Positions 27,996 through 38,627 of a stretch of DNA of 64,000 nt are shown here, one piece after another. How positions within the stretch are numbered: the first letter of the stretch is position 1; each line of letters opens with the position of its first letter. The notes beneath the pieces were generated by a model that was given only the letters and a program-made list of their open reading frames with translations, had not been told where the DNA came from and did no database searches. The stretch covers positions 42,625 through 106,624 of the forward strand of contig NZ_JAQMHR010000005.1 of NCBI RefSeq assembly GCF_028309625.1, written 5' to 3'. This stretch comes from Trichococcus sp. K1Tr. GTDB taxonomy: Bacteria; Bacillota; Bacilli; Lactobacillales; Aerococcaceae. The position numbers and the translations under genes were made by a program.

Positions 27996-29507
27996 GTGGC
28001 TACTGAAAACGAAGATTTAAGTTCATTGATCAAAAATAGGATCAACACTTTTCAATCTGTATCAGAGTTTGAAGAAATTGGAAAAGTTACCTACATCGGT
28101 GATGGAATCGCACGCGCGAAAGGTTTGGAGAACGTTATGTCCGGTGAATTGTTGGAGTTCTCCAACGGTTCCATCGGTATGGCCCAAAACCTGGAGATGA
28201 CTGATGTCGGTATCATCATTTTTGGAGCCTATGAAAATATCCATGAGGGCGATATCGTCAAACGTACAGGTAAAATCATGGAAGTGCCGGTCGGAGATGC
28301 TTTGATCGGGCGCGTTGTGGATGCTTTAGGCAGCCCGGTCGATGGCTTGGGCAGCATCGAAACAACCGGCACAAGACCGGTTGAAAATGCAGCGCCAGGC
28401 GTTATGGATCGTCAGTCCGTCAGACAACCTCTTCAGACCGGTCTCAAAGCATTGGATGCTTTGGTTCCGATCGGTCGAGGCCAGCGCGAACTGATCATCG
28501 GTGACCGCAAAACCGGGAAAACAAGCATCGCAATCGATGCAATCATCAACCAACGCGGAAAAGATGTCATCTGCATCTACGTCGCAATCGGACAAAAGGA
28601 ATCGACAGTCCGTAATATGACGGAAACGTTGAAAAAATATCATGCAATGGATTATACGATTGTCGTGACTGCCAGTGCCTCGCAATCCGCGCCGATGCTC
28701 TATATCGCGCCTTATGCTGCTACAGCGATGGCAGAAGAGTTCATGCACAAAGGCAAACACGTTCTTATCGTGTACGATGATCTTTCCAAACAGGCGGCTG
28801 CTTACCGTGAAATGTCCTTGCTTTTGCGCCGTCCGCCAGGTCGCGAGGCGTATCCAGGGGATGTCTTCTACTTGCATTCCCGTCTGTTGGAACGCTCAGC
28901 AAAATTGAATGATGAGTTGGGCGGCGGTTCCATAACCTCCCTGCCGATCGTAGAAACACAAGCTGGGGATATCTCCGCTTATATTCCGACGAACGTCATC
29001 TCCATCACGGATGGTCAGATCTTCCTTGAAAGCGATCTGTTCTTCTCAGGAATCCGTCCGGCTCTATCTGCTGGTCTGTCCGTTTCCCGTGTCGGTGGAT
29101 CTGCTCAAATCAAAGCCATGAAAAAAGTATCGGGAACGTTGCGCATCGATTTGGCCAGCTATCGCGAGTTGGAAGCATTCACCCAGTTCGGTTCGGACCT
29201 GGATGTTTCCACACAAAAACGCCTTAGCCGCGGCCGCAGAACCGTCGAAATACTGAAGCAGGACTTGCACAAGACTTTGGATGTCGAAAAACAAGTTCTC
29301 ATTCTCTATGCCTTGACGCACGGATTTATCGATTCCATTCCGGTGCAGGACATCGAACGATATGAGTCTGAACTGTTCAAATTCGTCAAAATGTCCTATC
29401 CAAATCTGTTCTCCATCATCACGGAAACAAAAGACTTACCGCCTGCGGAAGACATGGATGAAGCGCTGAGTGCATTCGCGGGCATCTTTATTCCGCATGT
29501 TGAGTAG
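27996..29507 (+). CDS. atpA: ATP synthase F1 subunit alpha
   Basis: Non-catalytic nucleotide-binding subunit, 503 residues. The P-loop is [24 protein letters not shown] signature is present as [14 protein letters not shown]. The first GTG (27987) lies within the RBS GAAGAGGTG, so the GTG at 27996 (MATENEDL) is the start. Confidence 0.97.
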   Translation: MATENEDLSSLIKNRINTFQSVSEFEEIGKVTYIGDGIARAKGLENVMSGELLEFSNGSIGMAQNLEMTDVGIIIFGAYENIHEGDIVKRTGKIMEVPVGDALIGRVVDALGSPVDGLGSIETTGTRPVENAAPGVMDRQSVRQPLQTGLKALDALVPIGRGQRELIIGDRKTGKTSIAIDAIINQRGKDVICIYVAIGQKESTVRNMTETLKKYHAMDYTIVVTASASQSAPMLYIAPYAATAMAEEFMHKGKHVLIVYDDLSKQAAAYREMSLLLRRPPGREAYPGDVFYLHSRLLERSAKLNDELGGGSITSLPIVETQAGDISAYIPTNVISITDGQIFLESDLFFSGIRPALSAGLSVSRVGGSAQIKAMKKVSGTLRIDLASYRELEAFTQFGSDLDVSTQKRLSRGRRTVEILKQDLHKTLDVEKQVLILYALTHGFIDSIPVQDIERYESELFKFVKMSYPNLFSIITETKDLPPAEDMDEALSAFAGIFIPHVE

Positions 29508-29544
29508 ATTGGATAGCATGTACAGATAATATTGAGGTGATAAT

Positions 29545-30465
29545 ATGGCAGAGTCTTTAATAGACATCCGGAAACGCATAGCTTCCACAAAGAAGACAAG
29601 TCAAATAACAAGCGCCATGCAAATGGTTTCTGCCTCCAAACTGATCCGCGCCGAACAAAAGGTGCGGGGATATCAGCTTTATGCAGCAAAAATACGCGAA
29701 ATCGTAACACACATAGCCAGCACGCAATTATCTTTGCTTGAAGAGCACGGGCATGTGTCAGCGAGCGATCAAGTTCTGGTCGATTTTCACGACATGTTGA
29801 TTGAACGCCCAATCCGTAAAACAGGCTATCTGATCATCTCCTCCGATAAAGGCTTAGCTGGAGGATACAATAGCTCGATCCTGAAAGCGACAAAAGATAT
29901 GCTTGCGATTGACCACGCTTCAAACGATGAGTTTGTTGTGCTGTCTGTCGGCGGAGCGGTTGCTGATGATCTTAGAAAGAGCGGCATCGAAGTTGCGTTC
30001 GAAATCAGGGATCTGAACGACCAACCCAGCTTTACGGAAGTCAGCGATATAGTAGTGAAAGCAATCCAGCTTTATCGTGATGGAGCTTTTGACGAGTTGT
30101 ACGTTTGTTACAAACATCATGTCAACGCTTTGATCTCTGAGTATCGGGCTGAAAAAATGCTGCCGTTGACGGACTTGGATTCCCAGGAAGCGGTCGGTTA
30201 CGAAGTCGATTATCTTTTTGAACCAAACAAAGAAGAAATTTTGGAAATTTTACTTCCGCAATATGCGGAAAGTTTGATTTATGGAGCCATTATCGACGCT
30301 AAATCATCCGAGCATGCTTCGCGCATGACGGCCATGAAGAGTGCCACCGATAATGCAACCAATATGATCAACGATATGACGATTCAATACAACCGAGTGA
30401 GACAGACTGCAATCACGCAAGAAATCACCGAAATCGTCGGTGGAGCTTCTGCTCTGGAAGATTAG
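29545..30465 (+). CDS. atpG: ATP synthase F1 subunit gamma
   Basis: The central rotor shaft. 306 residues, slightly longer than usual. N-terminal coiled coil DIRKRIASTKKTSQITSAMQ, conserved SDKGLAGGYNSSI, and the C-terminal helix with MTIQYNRVRQTAITQEI. The start follows GAGGTGA. It lies 37 bp after atpA and 18 bp before atpD. Confidence 0.96.
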   Translation: MAESLIDIRKRIASTKKTSQITSAMQMVSASKLIRAEQKVRGYQLYAAKIREIVTHIASTQLSLLEEHGHVSASDQVLVDFHDMLIERPIRKTGYLIISSDKGLAGGYNSSILKATKDMLAIDHASNDEFVVLSVGGAVADDLRKSGIEVAFEIRDLNDQPSFTEVSDIVVKAIQLYRDGAFDELYVCYKHHVNALISEYRAEKMLPLTDLDSQEAVGYEVDYLFEPNKEEILEILLPQYAESLIYGAIIDAKSSEHASRMTAMKSATDNATNMINDMTIQYNRVRQTAITQEITEIVGGASALED

Positions 30466-31917
<1,452 letters not shown>

Positions 31918-31918
31918 G

Positions 31919-32344
31919 ATGGCATACCTGCAAGTCAATGTAGTGACGCCGGATGGGATCGCCTTTCAGCATCGCGCTAAAGCGGTGACCGCCAAGACAA
32001 CGGACGGCGGCATTACCATCATGCCAAACCATACCCCGATCATTGTGCCATTGGCAATCGCTGACCTGATCGTAACGCGTGTGACCGATGAACTGGCGCA
32101 GAACCATATTGCCGTCAACGGCGGCATCATGGAAGTGCGCGACAATATCGTCAACATCATTGCGAACAGTGCGGAACGCGAAAAGGATATCGATATCGAC
32201 CGTGCCGAAGTCGCGAAAGAACGCGCCGAAAGACGAATGGCAGAGGCTCGCGACATCAAAAACGAAAAAGAATTCCAACGTGCGAAGATCTCGCTTTCGA
32301 AAGCCGTCAACCGTATCGGTGTTTCGAAAAACAGATCCAGCTGA
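31919..32344 (+). CDS. atpC: ATP synthase F1 subunit epsilon
   Basis: 141 residues: an N-terminal beta sandwich (VNVVTPDGIAF, GGITIMPNHTPI) and two C-terminal helices that inhibit ATP hydrolysis. It starts 1 bp after the atpD stop with GGAGGGG inside atpD. Last gene of the operon; a terminator follows. Confidence 0.95.
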   Translation: MAYLQVNVVTPDGIAFQHRAKAVTAKTTDGGITIMPNHTPIIVPLAIADLIVTRVTDELAQNHIAVNGGIMEVRDNIVNIIANSAEREKDIDIDRAEVAKERAERRMAEARDIKNEKEFQRAKISLSKAVNRIGVSKNRSS

Positions 32345-32345
32345 A

Positions 32346-32375
32346 AAAAGAGGCCATCGTCGGCCTCTTTTTTTT
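32346..32375 (+). terminator. Terminator of the atp operon
   Basis: A 10-bp stem AAAAGAGGCC / GGCCTCTTTT with a 6-nt loop and a T run. Confidence 0.9.
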
Positions 32376-32621
32376 GTAGATTCATGTATTTTCTGACAAT
32401 TAGTTTAGTGGATGAGATAACAGGAACAAATCATCTGCAGAAATAGCCCACAATTTCATCTTGATGTGTTGTAACATATTATTATACCTGATTAGGAAAA
32501 CAAATGTAAACGATTTTCTTAGTGAATTCTTAGGAGATAGTCCGACAAAAACGAGCTTGCTGGTTTTTTTTTCACAATATTTATGTTAGTATAGTTTGAG
32601 AATATGGGAGGAGTGCGTCGC

Positions 32622-32858
32622 TTGGACATAACGATGTTTAACGGTATAATAGTATTGCTATCCCATATGATATTCATTTTCATTTCTTTCTGGTCGATGA
32701 AAGCCATCAGATTGGAGAAATGGATAAGGAAGGGGCACATACGCGAAGCACGGGTGCTCTATTTCTTTCTGTCGATTGCTTTAGGCTACACAGTAAGTAC
32801 GTTTCTGCTCGAGTTGGTGACGACTTCGCGGAACATCAGTTACTTATTGTTCTCATGA
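32622..32858 (+). CDS. DUF1146 (YwzB-like) small membrane protein
   Basis: 78 residues, two hydrophobic helices (about 5-26 and 42-65) around a basic loop. Small DUF1146 proteins sit between the atp operon and murA in Bacillus (ywzB) and many Lactobacillales, as here. No function is known. The frame opens at an ATG at 32604, but this belongs to the GGGAGGAG ribosome binding site, so the TTG at 32622 is the start. Confidence 0.8.
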   Translation: MDITMFNGIIVLLSHMIFIFISFWSMKAIRLEKWIRKGHIREARVLYFFLSIALGYTVSTFLLELVTTSRNISYLLFS

Positions 32859-32978
32859 TCCGCTCACGGTTGCACAAGACATTGTTGCTGTGCGGGCAGG
32901 TCGGAGTTCCAGGTTTTTCAAATAGTTGCATACAAACATACAAATGAGATCACAATTGACTTTCGGAGGGATTTTTTT

Positions 32979-34292
32979 ATGGAAAAAATAATTGTTCGCG
33001 GCGGTAACCGTCTTGAAGGAACAGTTAAAGTTGAAGGCGCAAAAAACGCAGTTTTGCCGATTTTGGCAGCCACACTTTTGGCAAGCGAAGGGCAATCTGT
33101 ATTGACGAACGTTCCGATACTGTCTGATGTATTCACAATGAATAATGTTCTGAAACATCTGAATGTCGGCGTTGAATTTCAAGAAAACAACAACACCATC
33201 TTAGCGGATGCATCAAACGACATTAATTTTGAAGCACCATTTGCTTATGTCAGCAAAATGCGTGCATCGATCGTCGTAATGGGTCCGCTTTTGGCACGTC
33301 TGGGGCATGCGCGCATCGCTTTGCCGGGCGGCTGTGCCATCGGAACACGTCCTATTGATCTTCATCTGAAAGGGTTTGAAGCGATGGGAGCTGACATCAA
33401 GATCGAAAATGGTTTTGTGGAAGCGAAAGTCGACAGATTAGTCGGCGCACGCATCTACTTGGACTTCCCGAGTGTCGGTGCTACCCAGAACATCATGATG
33501 GGCGCTACTTTGGCTGAAGGAACCACTATCATCGAAAACGTCGCACGCGAACCTGAAATCGTTGACTTGGCGAATTTTTTGAACCGCATGGGCGCGAAAG
33601 TGGTCGGAGCCGGAACAGAAACGATCCGTATCGAAGGCGTTTCATCCATGAAAGCAACGGAGCATTCGATCATCCCGGACCGTATCGAAGCAGGAACGTT
33701 CATGATCGCAGCTGCAGTCACGAACGGGAATGTGTTCATTGAAGATGCGATTGCCGAACACAACAAACCGCTGATTTCAAAACTGAAGGAAATGCACGTT
33801 GCCTTCCAGGAAGAAGAAAATGGCCTGCGTGTCATCGGTCCGCGTACTTTGAAAGCGACTGACGTCAAAACGATGCCGCATCCAGGGTTTCCTACTGATA
33901 TGCAAGCGCAAATGACGATTGCGCAATTGGTGTCCCAAGGTACCAGCACGATGACTGAAACAGTATTCGAAAACCGATTCATGCATTTGGAAGAGATGCG
34001 CCGTATGAACGCTGATTTCAAAGTCGAAGGGCAGACGGTCCTGATTCATGGCAACACGGATCTGCAAGGTGCAGAAGTGGCCGCATCGGATTTGCGTGCG
34101 GCAGCTGCTTTGATCATCGCTGGCCTTGTTTCCAAGGGCTATACGCGCGTCACAAACCTATCGCATTTGGATCGCGGTTATTATGAATTCGATAAAAAGC
34201 TGCAGGCATTGGGAGCTGACGTCGAACGTGTAACAGAAGATGAACAGAAGGCTTTCAGTGATTCAGATGTTGAAGCACTTTTTTCAAAATAA
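32979..34292 (+). CDS. murA: UDP-N-acetylglucosamine 1-carboxyvinyltransferase
   Basis: Transfers enolpyruvate from PEP to UDP-GlcNAc, the first committed step of peptidoglycan synthesis and the fosfomycin target. 437 residues. The catalytic Cys119 is in [11 protein letters not shown], so a fosfomycin-sensitive enzyme is predicted. [17 protein letters not shown] is the UDP-sugar binding start. Its position between atp and mbl corresponds to MurAA of Bacillus. RBS CGGAGGG. Confidence 0.95.
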   Translation: MEKIIVRGGNRLEGTVKVEGAKNAVLPILAATLLASEGQSVLTNVPILSDVFTMNNVLKHLNVGVEFQENNNTILADASNDINFEAPFAYVSKMRASIVVMGPLLARLGHARIALPGGCAIGTRPIDLHLKGFEAMGADIKIENGFVEAKVDRLVGARIYLDFPSVGATQNIMMGATLAEGTTIIENVAREPEIVDLANFLNRMGAKVVGAGTETIRIEGVSSMKATEHSIIPDRIEAGTFMIAAAVTNGNVFIEDAIAEHNKPLISKLKEMHVAFQEEENGLRVIGPRTLKATDVKTMPHPGFPTDMQAQMTIAQLVSQGTSTMTETVFENRFMHLEEMRRMNADFKVEGQTVLIHGNTDLQGAEVAASDLRAAAALIIAGLVSKGYTRVTNLSHLDRGYYEFDKKLQALGADVERVTEDEQKAFSDSDVEALFSK

Positions 34293-34356
34293 GTCGGACA
34301 ACTGTCGTCCGCAAGATAGCTATCGCTAAATGATGAATGTTTGAGAGGGGAACAAC

Positions 34357-35409
34357 GTGGCCAGAGATATAGGGATCGATTTAGGTACAGCGAACGTACT
34401 GATTCACGTTAAAGGGAAGGGTATCGTCTTGAACGAGCCTTCCGTCGTAGCAGTAGACACAAAGACCGGAAAAGTTTTAGCAGTTGGGGAAGAAGCCTAT
34501 ATGATGGTCGGTCGTACGCCGGCAAACATCAGAGTGATCCGTCCGTTGAAAGGCGGCGTCATCGCAGACTTTGACATCACAGAAGCAATGCTGACCCACT
34601 TTATTGATCGTTTGAATGTAAAGGGCTTTTTGACCAAGCCAAATATTTTGATCTGTTGTCCGACGAACATCACAACAATCGAACAAAAAGCAATCATCCA
34701 AGCCGCAGAAAAGAGCGGCGGCAAAAATGTGTATCTGGAGGAAGAACCGAAAGTTGCGGCTGTCGGAGCCGGTCTTGACATTTTTCAGCCGAACGGAAAC
34801 ATGGTAATTGATATGGGTGGCGGAACGAGTGATATCGCAGTCTTGTCATTGGGAGGCATCGTAACGAGCAGCTCAATCAAAACAGCCGGCGATAAACTGG
34901 ATGCCGACATCATGAACTTCGTAAAAAGGGAACACAAATTGTTGATCGGCGAGCGGACAGCTGAAAAGATCAAAATCACGATCGGAACCGCTTTGGAACC
35001 TGAAAAGGAAGAAAAAATGGAAATCCGCGGACGTGACATGGTGACGGGCCTTCCGCGCACCATCTACATCACTTCCAAAGAAATCTACGAAGCGATGCAC
35101 GAAACCTTGGTGCTTGTCGTGGAACAAGCGAAGGAAGTATTGGAAATGACGCCTCCTGAATTGGCTGCGGACATCATCAATACCGGAATCGTTTTGACAG
35201 GCGGGGGTGCTTTGATCAGCGGAATCGAGAAACTTTTCTCGAGCGAGCTGAAAGTTCCTGTCTTCGCTGCGGAAAAACCTTTGGATGCTGTCGCTTTGGG
35301 AACGGGTATCCTCTTGAATAACATCGATCAAAAGAACCGTCCATCCAGTGGGCTTTTCGGATTGTTGGCACGATTGATCCAAAAAACCAAAATCAAAAAA
35401 GGAAGATAG
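34357..35409 (+). CDS. mbl: Rod-shape determining MreB-like protein Mbl
   Basis: An actin-like cytoskeletal ATPase that positions side-wall synthesis. 350 residues, GTG start after GAGAGGGG. Phosphate 1 motif DLGTANVLIHVKGKGI, phosphate 2 motif DMGGGTSDIAVLSLGGI, and a C-terminal TGGGALI. The basic tail (KTKIKKGR) could aid membrane contact. The location after murA matches Bacillus mbl rather than the mreBCD cluster, but paralogue identity is partly inferred from context. Confidence 0.9.
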   Translation: MARDIGIDLGTANVLIHVKGKGIVLNEPSVVAVDTKTGKVLAVGEEAYMMVGRTPANIRVIRPLKGGVIADFDITEAMLTHFIDRLNVKGFLTKPNILICCPTNITTIEQKAIIQAAEKSGGKNVYLEEEPKVAAVGAGLDIFQPNGNMVIDMGGGTSDIAVLSLGGIVTSSSIKTAGDKLDADIMNFVKREHKLLIGERTAEKIKITIGTALEPEKEEKMEIRGRDMVTGLPRTIYITSKEIYEAMHETLVLVVEQAKEVLEMTPPELAADIINTGIVLTGGGALISGIEKLFSSELKVPVFAAEKPLDAVALGTGILLNNIDQKNRPSSGLFGLLARLIQKTKIKKGR

Positions 35410-35418
35410 GTGATCGCT

Positions 35419-35598
35419 GTGAAATTTGATTTCAAACCTGTACTGTCAACAGTGATGTGGGTTTTGATTTTCATGTTGATGGCCTTCATCCTGTTCGGAG
35501 CCGGTCTGATGGTCGGGTATGGCGTCCTTGGTGACGGCGATCCGATGCTTGTCTTCAGCAGACATACTTGGGAACATATCTTCAATTATATCCGTTAA
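35419..35598 (+). CDS. EpuA-like small membrane protein
   Basis: 59 residues with one strong N-terminal membrane helix (about 10-35) and the conserved end MVGYGVLGDGDPMLVFSRHT. This is the EpuA family of Lactobacillales, often labelled in databases as an RNA polymerase subunit, for which the sequence gives no support. The GTG at 35410 lies inside AGGTGAT, so the GTG at 35419 is the start. Same transcript as mbl (10-bp gap). Confidence 0.82.
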   Translation: MKFDFKPVLSTVMWVLIFMLMAFILFGAGLMVGYGVLGDGDPMLVFSRHTWEHIFNYIR

Positions 35599-35608
35599 GG
35601 AAACAAGA

Positions 35609-35647
35609 AGGGCAGAAAGGGACGATTGCGTTCCGTCTGCCTTTTTT
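35609..35647 (+). terminator. Terminator of mbl-epuA
   Basis: An imperfect hairpin, AAGGGCAG with CTGCCTT at the base and ACG/CGT near the loop, then a T run. Confidence 0.75.
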
Positions 35648-35710
35648 GTTGAATCAGAGATGAGCGGGTGGTGGGCTTTCGGATCTTTTTGCATTCCGTT
35701 ATTTTGCTGT

Positions 35711-35841
35711 GCTCCGGTGAATGAAGGCTTTACCGGAGCACAGACGCGATTTGGCGAGCGAACTCCTGCGAGGATGGCCTCTCAGGAGTTCGCACCGATA
35801 TCTATCGGTCTCCTCCGGCAAGCGGCGGCCTCGCCGGAGCT
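35711..35841. repeat. Intergenic hairpin array, family B (three units)
   Basis: Hairpins start at 35712, 35763 and 35813 (periods 51 and 50): CTCCGGT/ACCGGAG, CTCCTG(CGAG)/CAGGAG and CTCCGGC/GCCGGAG, each 26-27 bp, with 24-bp spacers of unrelated sequence. In the second hairpin both arms changed together (CTCCTG with CAGGAG instead of CTCCGG with CCGGAG). It lies between the convergent epuA and clpP ends. Confidence 0.8.
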
Positions 35842-35910
35842 GGGGATCGCTTCCGCTACTGTGCTCATGATAAACGGCCAGGTCCTTGCTTCCTGCGCAC
35901 CCCCCAAACA

Positions 35911-35956
35911 AAAAGCGAAGACAATCAGCATCACTCTGCTGGTCGTCTTCGCTTTT
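35911..35956 (-). terminator. Bidirectional terminator after clpP
   Basis: A 12-bp base stem AAAAGCGAAGAC / GTCTTCGCTTTT with an inner pair CAGCA/TGCTG. T runs on both strands. Confidence 0.85.
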
Positions 35957-35967
35957 TTCGCATATTT

Positions 35968-36561
35968 TTATTTCAATGATTTTGAGTTGACCATGACTTC
36001 GTCAATCAAGCCGTATTCTTTCGCTTGCTGGGCGGTCATGTAATTGTCGCGGTCTGTATCGCGTTCGATGACTTCCATCGGTTGTCCTGTGCGTTCTGCC
36101 AAAATTTTGTTCAGGCGTTCGCGTGTCTGCAGGATATGACGGGCTGCGATTTCGATTTCGGTTGCTTGGCCTTGAGCACCGCCAAGAGGTTGGTGGATCA
36201 TGATTTCAGCATTCGGCAACGCAAAACGTTTGCCTTTCTCGCCGGCAGTCAGCAAGAAGCTGCCCATTGAAGCTGCCATGCCCATTGCGATGGTCTGAAC
36301 GTCCGCTTTGATGAAGTTCATCGTATCAAAGATGGCCAAGCCAGAAGAAACGCTGCCGCCTGGAGAGTTGATGTAGATGTAGATGTCTTTTTCTGAATCT
36401 TGTGCATCCAAGAATAGCAATTGGGCGATGACTGAATTTGCTGTGTTGTCATCGATCGGGCCGCTCAACATGATGATGCGATCCTTCAGAAGACGGGAAT
36501 AAATGTCATACGCACGTTCACCACGGGATGATTGTTCGATTACTGTAGGGATTAAATTCAT
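35968..36561 (-). CDS. clpP: ATP-dependent Clp protease proteolytic subunit
   Basis: 197 residues, the tetradecameric serine protease working with Clp ATPases. The catalytic triad is Ser98 in [11 protein letters not shown], His123 in MIHQPLGG and Asp172 in RDTDRDNYM, exactly the canonical numbering. RBS GGAGGAAAC. A CtsR-type operator overlaps its promoter. It will also take part in tmRNA-tag degradation (tmRNA and smpB are in this window). Confidence 0.97.
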   Translation of the reverse strand: MNLIPTVIEQSSRGERAYDIYSRLLKDRIIMLSGPIDDNTANSVIAQLLFLDAQDSEKDIYIYINSPGGSVSSGLAIFDTMNFIKADVQTIAMGMAASMGSFLLTAGEKGKRFALPNAEIMIHQPLGGAQGQATEIEIAARHILQTRERLNKILAERTGQPMEVIERDTDRDNYMTAQQAKEYGLIDEVMVNSKSLK

Positions 36562-36612
36562 ATATGTTTCCTCCTCGTTCGTTTGAATGAACAGTTTTTC
36601 TTTACATGGTTT

Positions 36613-36641
36613 ATTTTAACTCATTGGTCAGAAAAGGTCAA
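36613..36641 (-). promoter_or_regulatory. clpP promoter
   Basis: On the minus strand TTGACC (complement of 36636-36641), 17-bp spacer, TAAAAT (complement of 36613-36618), about 50 bp upstream of the start. Confidence 0.8.
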
Positions 36642-36642
36642 T
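36626..36642 (+). promoter_or_regulatory. CtsR operator
   Basis: GGTCAGA-AAA-GGTCAAT: a tandem heptad with 3-bp spacer, matching RGTCAAANANRGTCAAA except for one base in each repeat. It overlaps the clpP -35 element, so class III heat-shock repression is predicted. Confidence 0.8.
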
Positions 36643-36776
36643 TGTAATGTTTGGCCTTTAGCCTTGCGTTTTCTGATGAAATATACCTTAGTCAATCATA
36701 TCGTTTCAGTCAGCAAATGTCCAAAAATAGATTTTGAAAATGCAGATCGGATTTAGGGTGAGGCAAGAAGGGAATA

Positions 36777-36815
36777 AAAAAAATCTCCGCTTCCGCTAGG
36801 GAAAGGAGATTTTTT
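36777..36815 (-). terminator. Terminator after tRNA-Arg
   Basis: AAATCTCC with GGAGATTT around an imperfect inner stem; T run on the minus strand. Confidence 0.75.
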
Positions 36816-36868
36816 GCATTTGATTTGCATTCAAAGTCCGAAAACGTTGATGCATCAATAAAATAGTA

Positions 36869-36940
36869 CGTCTCCTGAGGGAATCGAACCCCCATCTCAA
36901 GAACCGGAATCTTACGTGATATCCATTACACCAAGGAGAC
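36869..36940 (-). tRNA. tRNA-Arg(CCG)
   Basis: A 72-nt cloverleaf. Acceptor GTCTCCT pairs with AGGAGAC, discriminator G. The anticodon stem TAAGA/TCTTG holds the loop TTCCGGT, so the anticodon is CCG. The T arm is GGGGG-TTCGATT-CCCTC (near-complete pairing). The CCA end is not encoded (TAC follows). Confidence 0.93.
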
Positions 36941-37098
36941 AAGCAACATCAAAAATTATAACCCATAGCGTGAAAGATAGCAAGAGGAAAATGTGACCTA
37001 TATCCGCACGATGGTTTTGGCACTAATTCTACTTTGCAGAACCTCTAAGGTCCTGTCAAAACAACAGTCCCATTCCTCCCGAAATTAACTCCCTAACA

Positions 37099-37113
37099 TT
37101 GAAAACGATTTCA
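37099..37113 (+). promoter_or_regulatory. cre site (CcpA operator)
   Basis: TTGAAAACGATTTCA fits WTGNAANCGNWNNCW at every fixed position and is nearly palindromic. It overlaps the -35 region of the promoter for the sigma-54-like gene, a repressing position. Confidence 0.8.
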
Positions 37114-37137
37114 ATAAAAGTCTGTGTGTGATAAAAT
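37109..37137 (+). promoter_or_regulatory. Promoter of the sigma-54-like gene
   Basis: TTTCAA (37109-37114), 17 bp, TAAAAT (37132-37137), 29 bp before the GTG start. Confidence 0.6.
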
Positions 37138-37165
37138 GATTCTGAAAAGGTGAGGAGGGATTGGT

Positions 37166-38260
37166 GTGTCGGTTATATCAAGTATGCATATGGATAAGGA
37201 AAGCTTGGAGGAATCGCTGAGGCTGGTGGGGTACGACAATGAAGAATTGTTCGCTTATCTTCAACAAAAAGCGTTAGGCAATCCTTTGATTGAAGTGAAA
37301 ATCAATAAAGAATTCGATGAACGCGCTGTAAAAGAAAAAACGGTAGTGTATAAGCCGGATAAAGATGATTCGATGGATACGGTTTCCGCTATGGATCAAG
37401 TCTTTGAAGAAGTGCCGGCTCTGGATACATTCTTGTTGGAACAAATCTATGCAAATATGCGGGACACGCCCTTGCGCGAGTTGGTTTTATTTTTGGTGGC
37501 ATTCATCAATCCGGAAGGGTATGTCACAATCGATCTGGATGAAGCCGCGGAACAGAAGGGTGTCGAACCGATTGTGATGCTGGACGCGTTGACGCTGCTG
37601 CATCAATTGGATCCCCCGGGTGTCGGGGCCCGAAATCTGCAGGAATGTCTGATGCTGCAAACGGAGCGCGATGAATATGCACCGGAAATCGCCTATTATA
37701 TTCTGGAGAATTACTTTACGGCCTTCAGTGACAAGAACTGGCAAGCAATTGCGGACGAGATGGATGTGGAACTGTCCGACGTGAAAGCGGTATTCGAGTA
37801 TGCCCAAACCTTGGATCCGACACCGGGATCAGCATTCGGCGATACCAGCATTTCATTGCCCAGACCGGATCTTTATCTGCAACTGGTTGATGGGCATCTG
37901 ACAGTGAAATACAATGAGTGGGCTTCTCCTTTCGTTGTTTTCCAAAAAGATTATTATGAAGAGATGATGCAGCACGAAGATGAGGATGTGCAACAATTTC
38001 TGGCAGCTAAGAAAACGGAGTGGGAGCAGCTGCGGTCGGCAGTGGCATTCAGAAAAGAGTTGTTGCTTGCAGCGGGAGAATTGATCTGCGGCTTGCAGAA
38101 AGGTTTTTTCCTTGAAGGCCGTGAATTGGAGCCGCTCGATGTGATTCGTTTGGCAGAAGATTTGGCGATCCCGGTGACTGTCATGCGCGAAGAAATATTG
38201 GAGAAAACGATCGAAACGGACCGCGGGACATTTTTGTTGCACCAGTTATGCGGTGAATAG
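37166..38260 (+). CDS. rpoN: Sigma-54 (RpoN)-like protein lacking the C-terminal DNA-binding domain
   Basis: 364 residues, against 420-470 for normal RpoN. Region I is recognisable (ESLRLVGYDNEELFAYLQQ, ALGNPLIE). The core-binding region is good (FLVAFINPEGYVTIDLDE, LHQLDPPGVGARNLQECL). A weak middle helix-turn-helix ends ETDRGTFLLHQLCGE. Normal proteins continue here with about 70 residues ending in the RpoN box (ARRTVAKYRE), which contacts the -24 element. That part is absent, and no downstream frame up to 38500 restores it. The GTG start has GAGGAGGG. The position before cggR is typical for lactobacilli. It may be decaying, or act without -24 recognition. A cre-controlled promoter suggests it is still regulated. 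Confidence 0.85.
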   Translation: MSVISSMHMDKESLEESLRLVGYDNEELFAYLQQKALGNPLIEVKINKEFDERAVKEKTVVYKPDKDDSMDTVSAMDQVFEEVPALDTFLLEQIYANMRDTPLRELVLFLVAFINPEGYVTIDLDEAAEQKGVEPIVMLDALTLLHQLDPPGVGARNLQECLMLQTERDEYAPEIAYYILENYFTAFSDKNWQAIADEMDVELSDVKAVFEYAQTLDPTPGSAFGDTSISLPRPDLYLQLVDGHLTVKYNEWASPFVVFQKDYYEEMMQHEDEDVQQFLAAKKTEWEQLRSAVAFRKELLLAAGELICGLQKGFFLEGRELEPLDVIRLAEDLAIPVTVMREEILEKTIETDRGTFLLHQLCGE

Positions 38261-38456
38261 GCTGTGAGTCGACAATAATAAATGAAAAAGATGCGAAACC
38301 CTAAACAATAACGGGACGATTATCGACCCTTATCAAAAAGTTGCTGTATCAAGGTTTTCTGAAAGCGTACGTCTAAAAGGCAATCGGATTATAGGTTACT
38401 CGTGATATATTGAACGAATCTATTTTAAAGGAAATCGAATATATTTGCCAAAATGC

Positions 38457-38485
38457 TTGAAACGTCTAGTGTTTACTGTTAAAAT
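38457..38485 (+). promoter_or_regulatory. Promoter of the cggR-gapA operon
   Basis: TTGAAA (38457-38462), 17 bp, TAAAAT (38480-38485). A leader of about 135 nt follows, where the CggR operator would be expected. The rest of the gap from 38261 shows only a weak cre-like CTGAAAGCGTACGTC near 38358. Confidence 0.65.
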
Positions 38486-38627
38486 GATGAAGTAAAGACG
38501 AGGGAGAATAGACGGATGCAAAAAGCTTCAGCAGTCCTATTCCATCTCTCCTGATATGAAATAAACGAGGACCGCCTAAGATTGCAGCGGGGCGAAAAGC
38601 GTCCACGTGCAAATGAAGAGGGTTTTT

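Noticed and set aside
35419..35598. RNA polymerase subunit label for the EpuA-like protein
   Set aside because: The protein is one membrane helix plus a short conserved tail; nothing in it resembles a polymerase subunit.
37013..37050. Sigma-54 promoter near the rpoN-like gene (TGGCAC ... TTGCA)
   Set aside because: The spacing between the two elements is 10 bp instead of 5, so it does not fit a -24/-12 promoter.
38355..38372. cre site before cggR
   Set aside because: CTGAAAGCGTACGTC misses the final conserved C and the first W; it is kept only as a weak resemblance.
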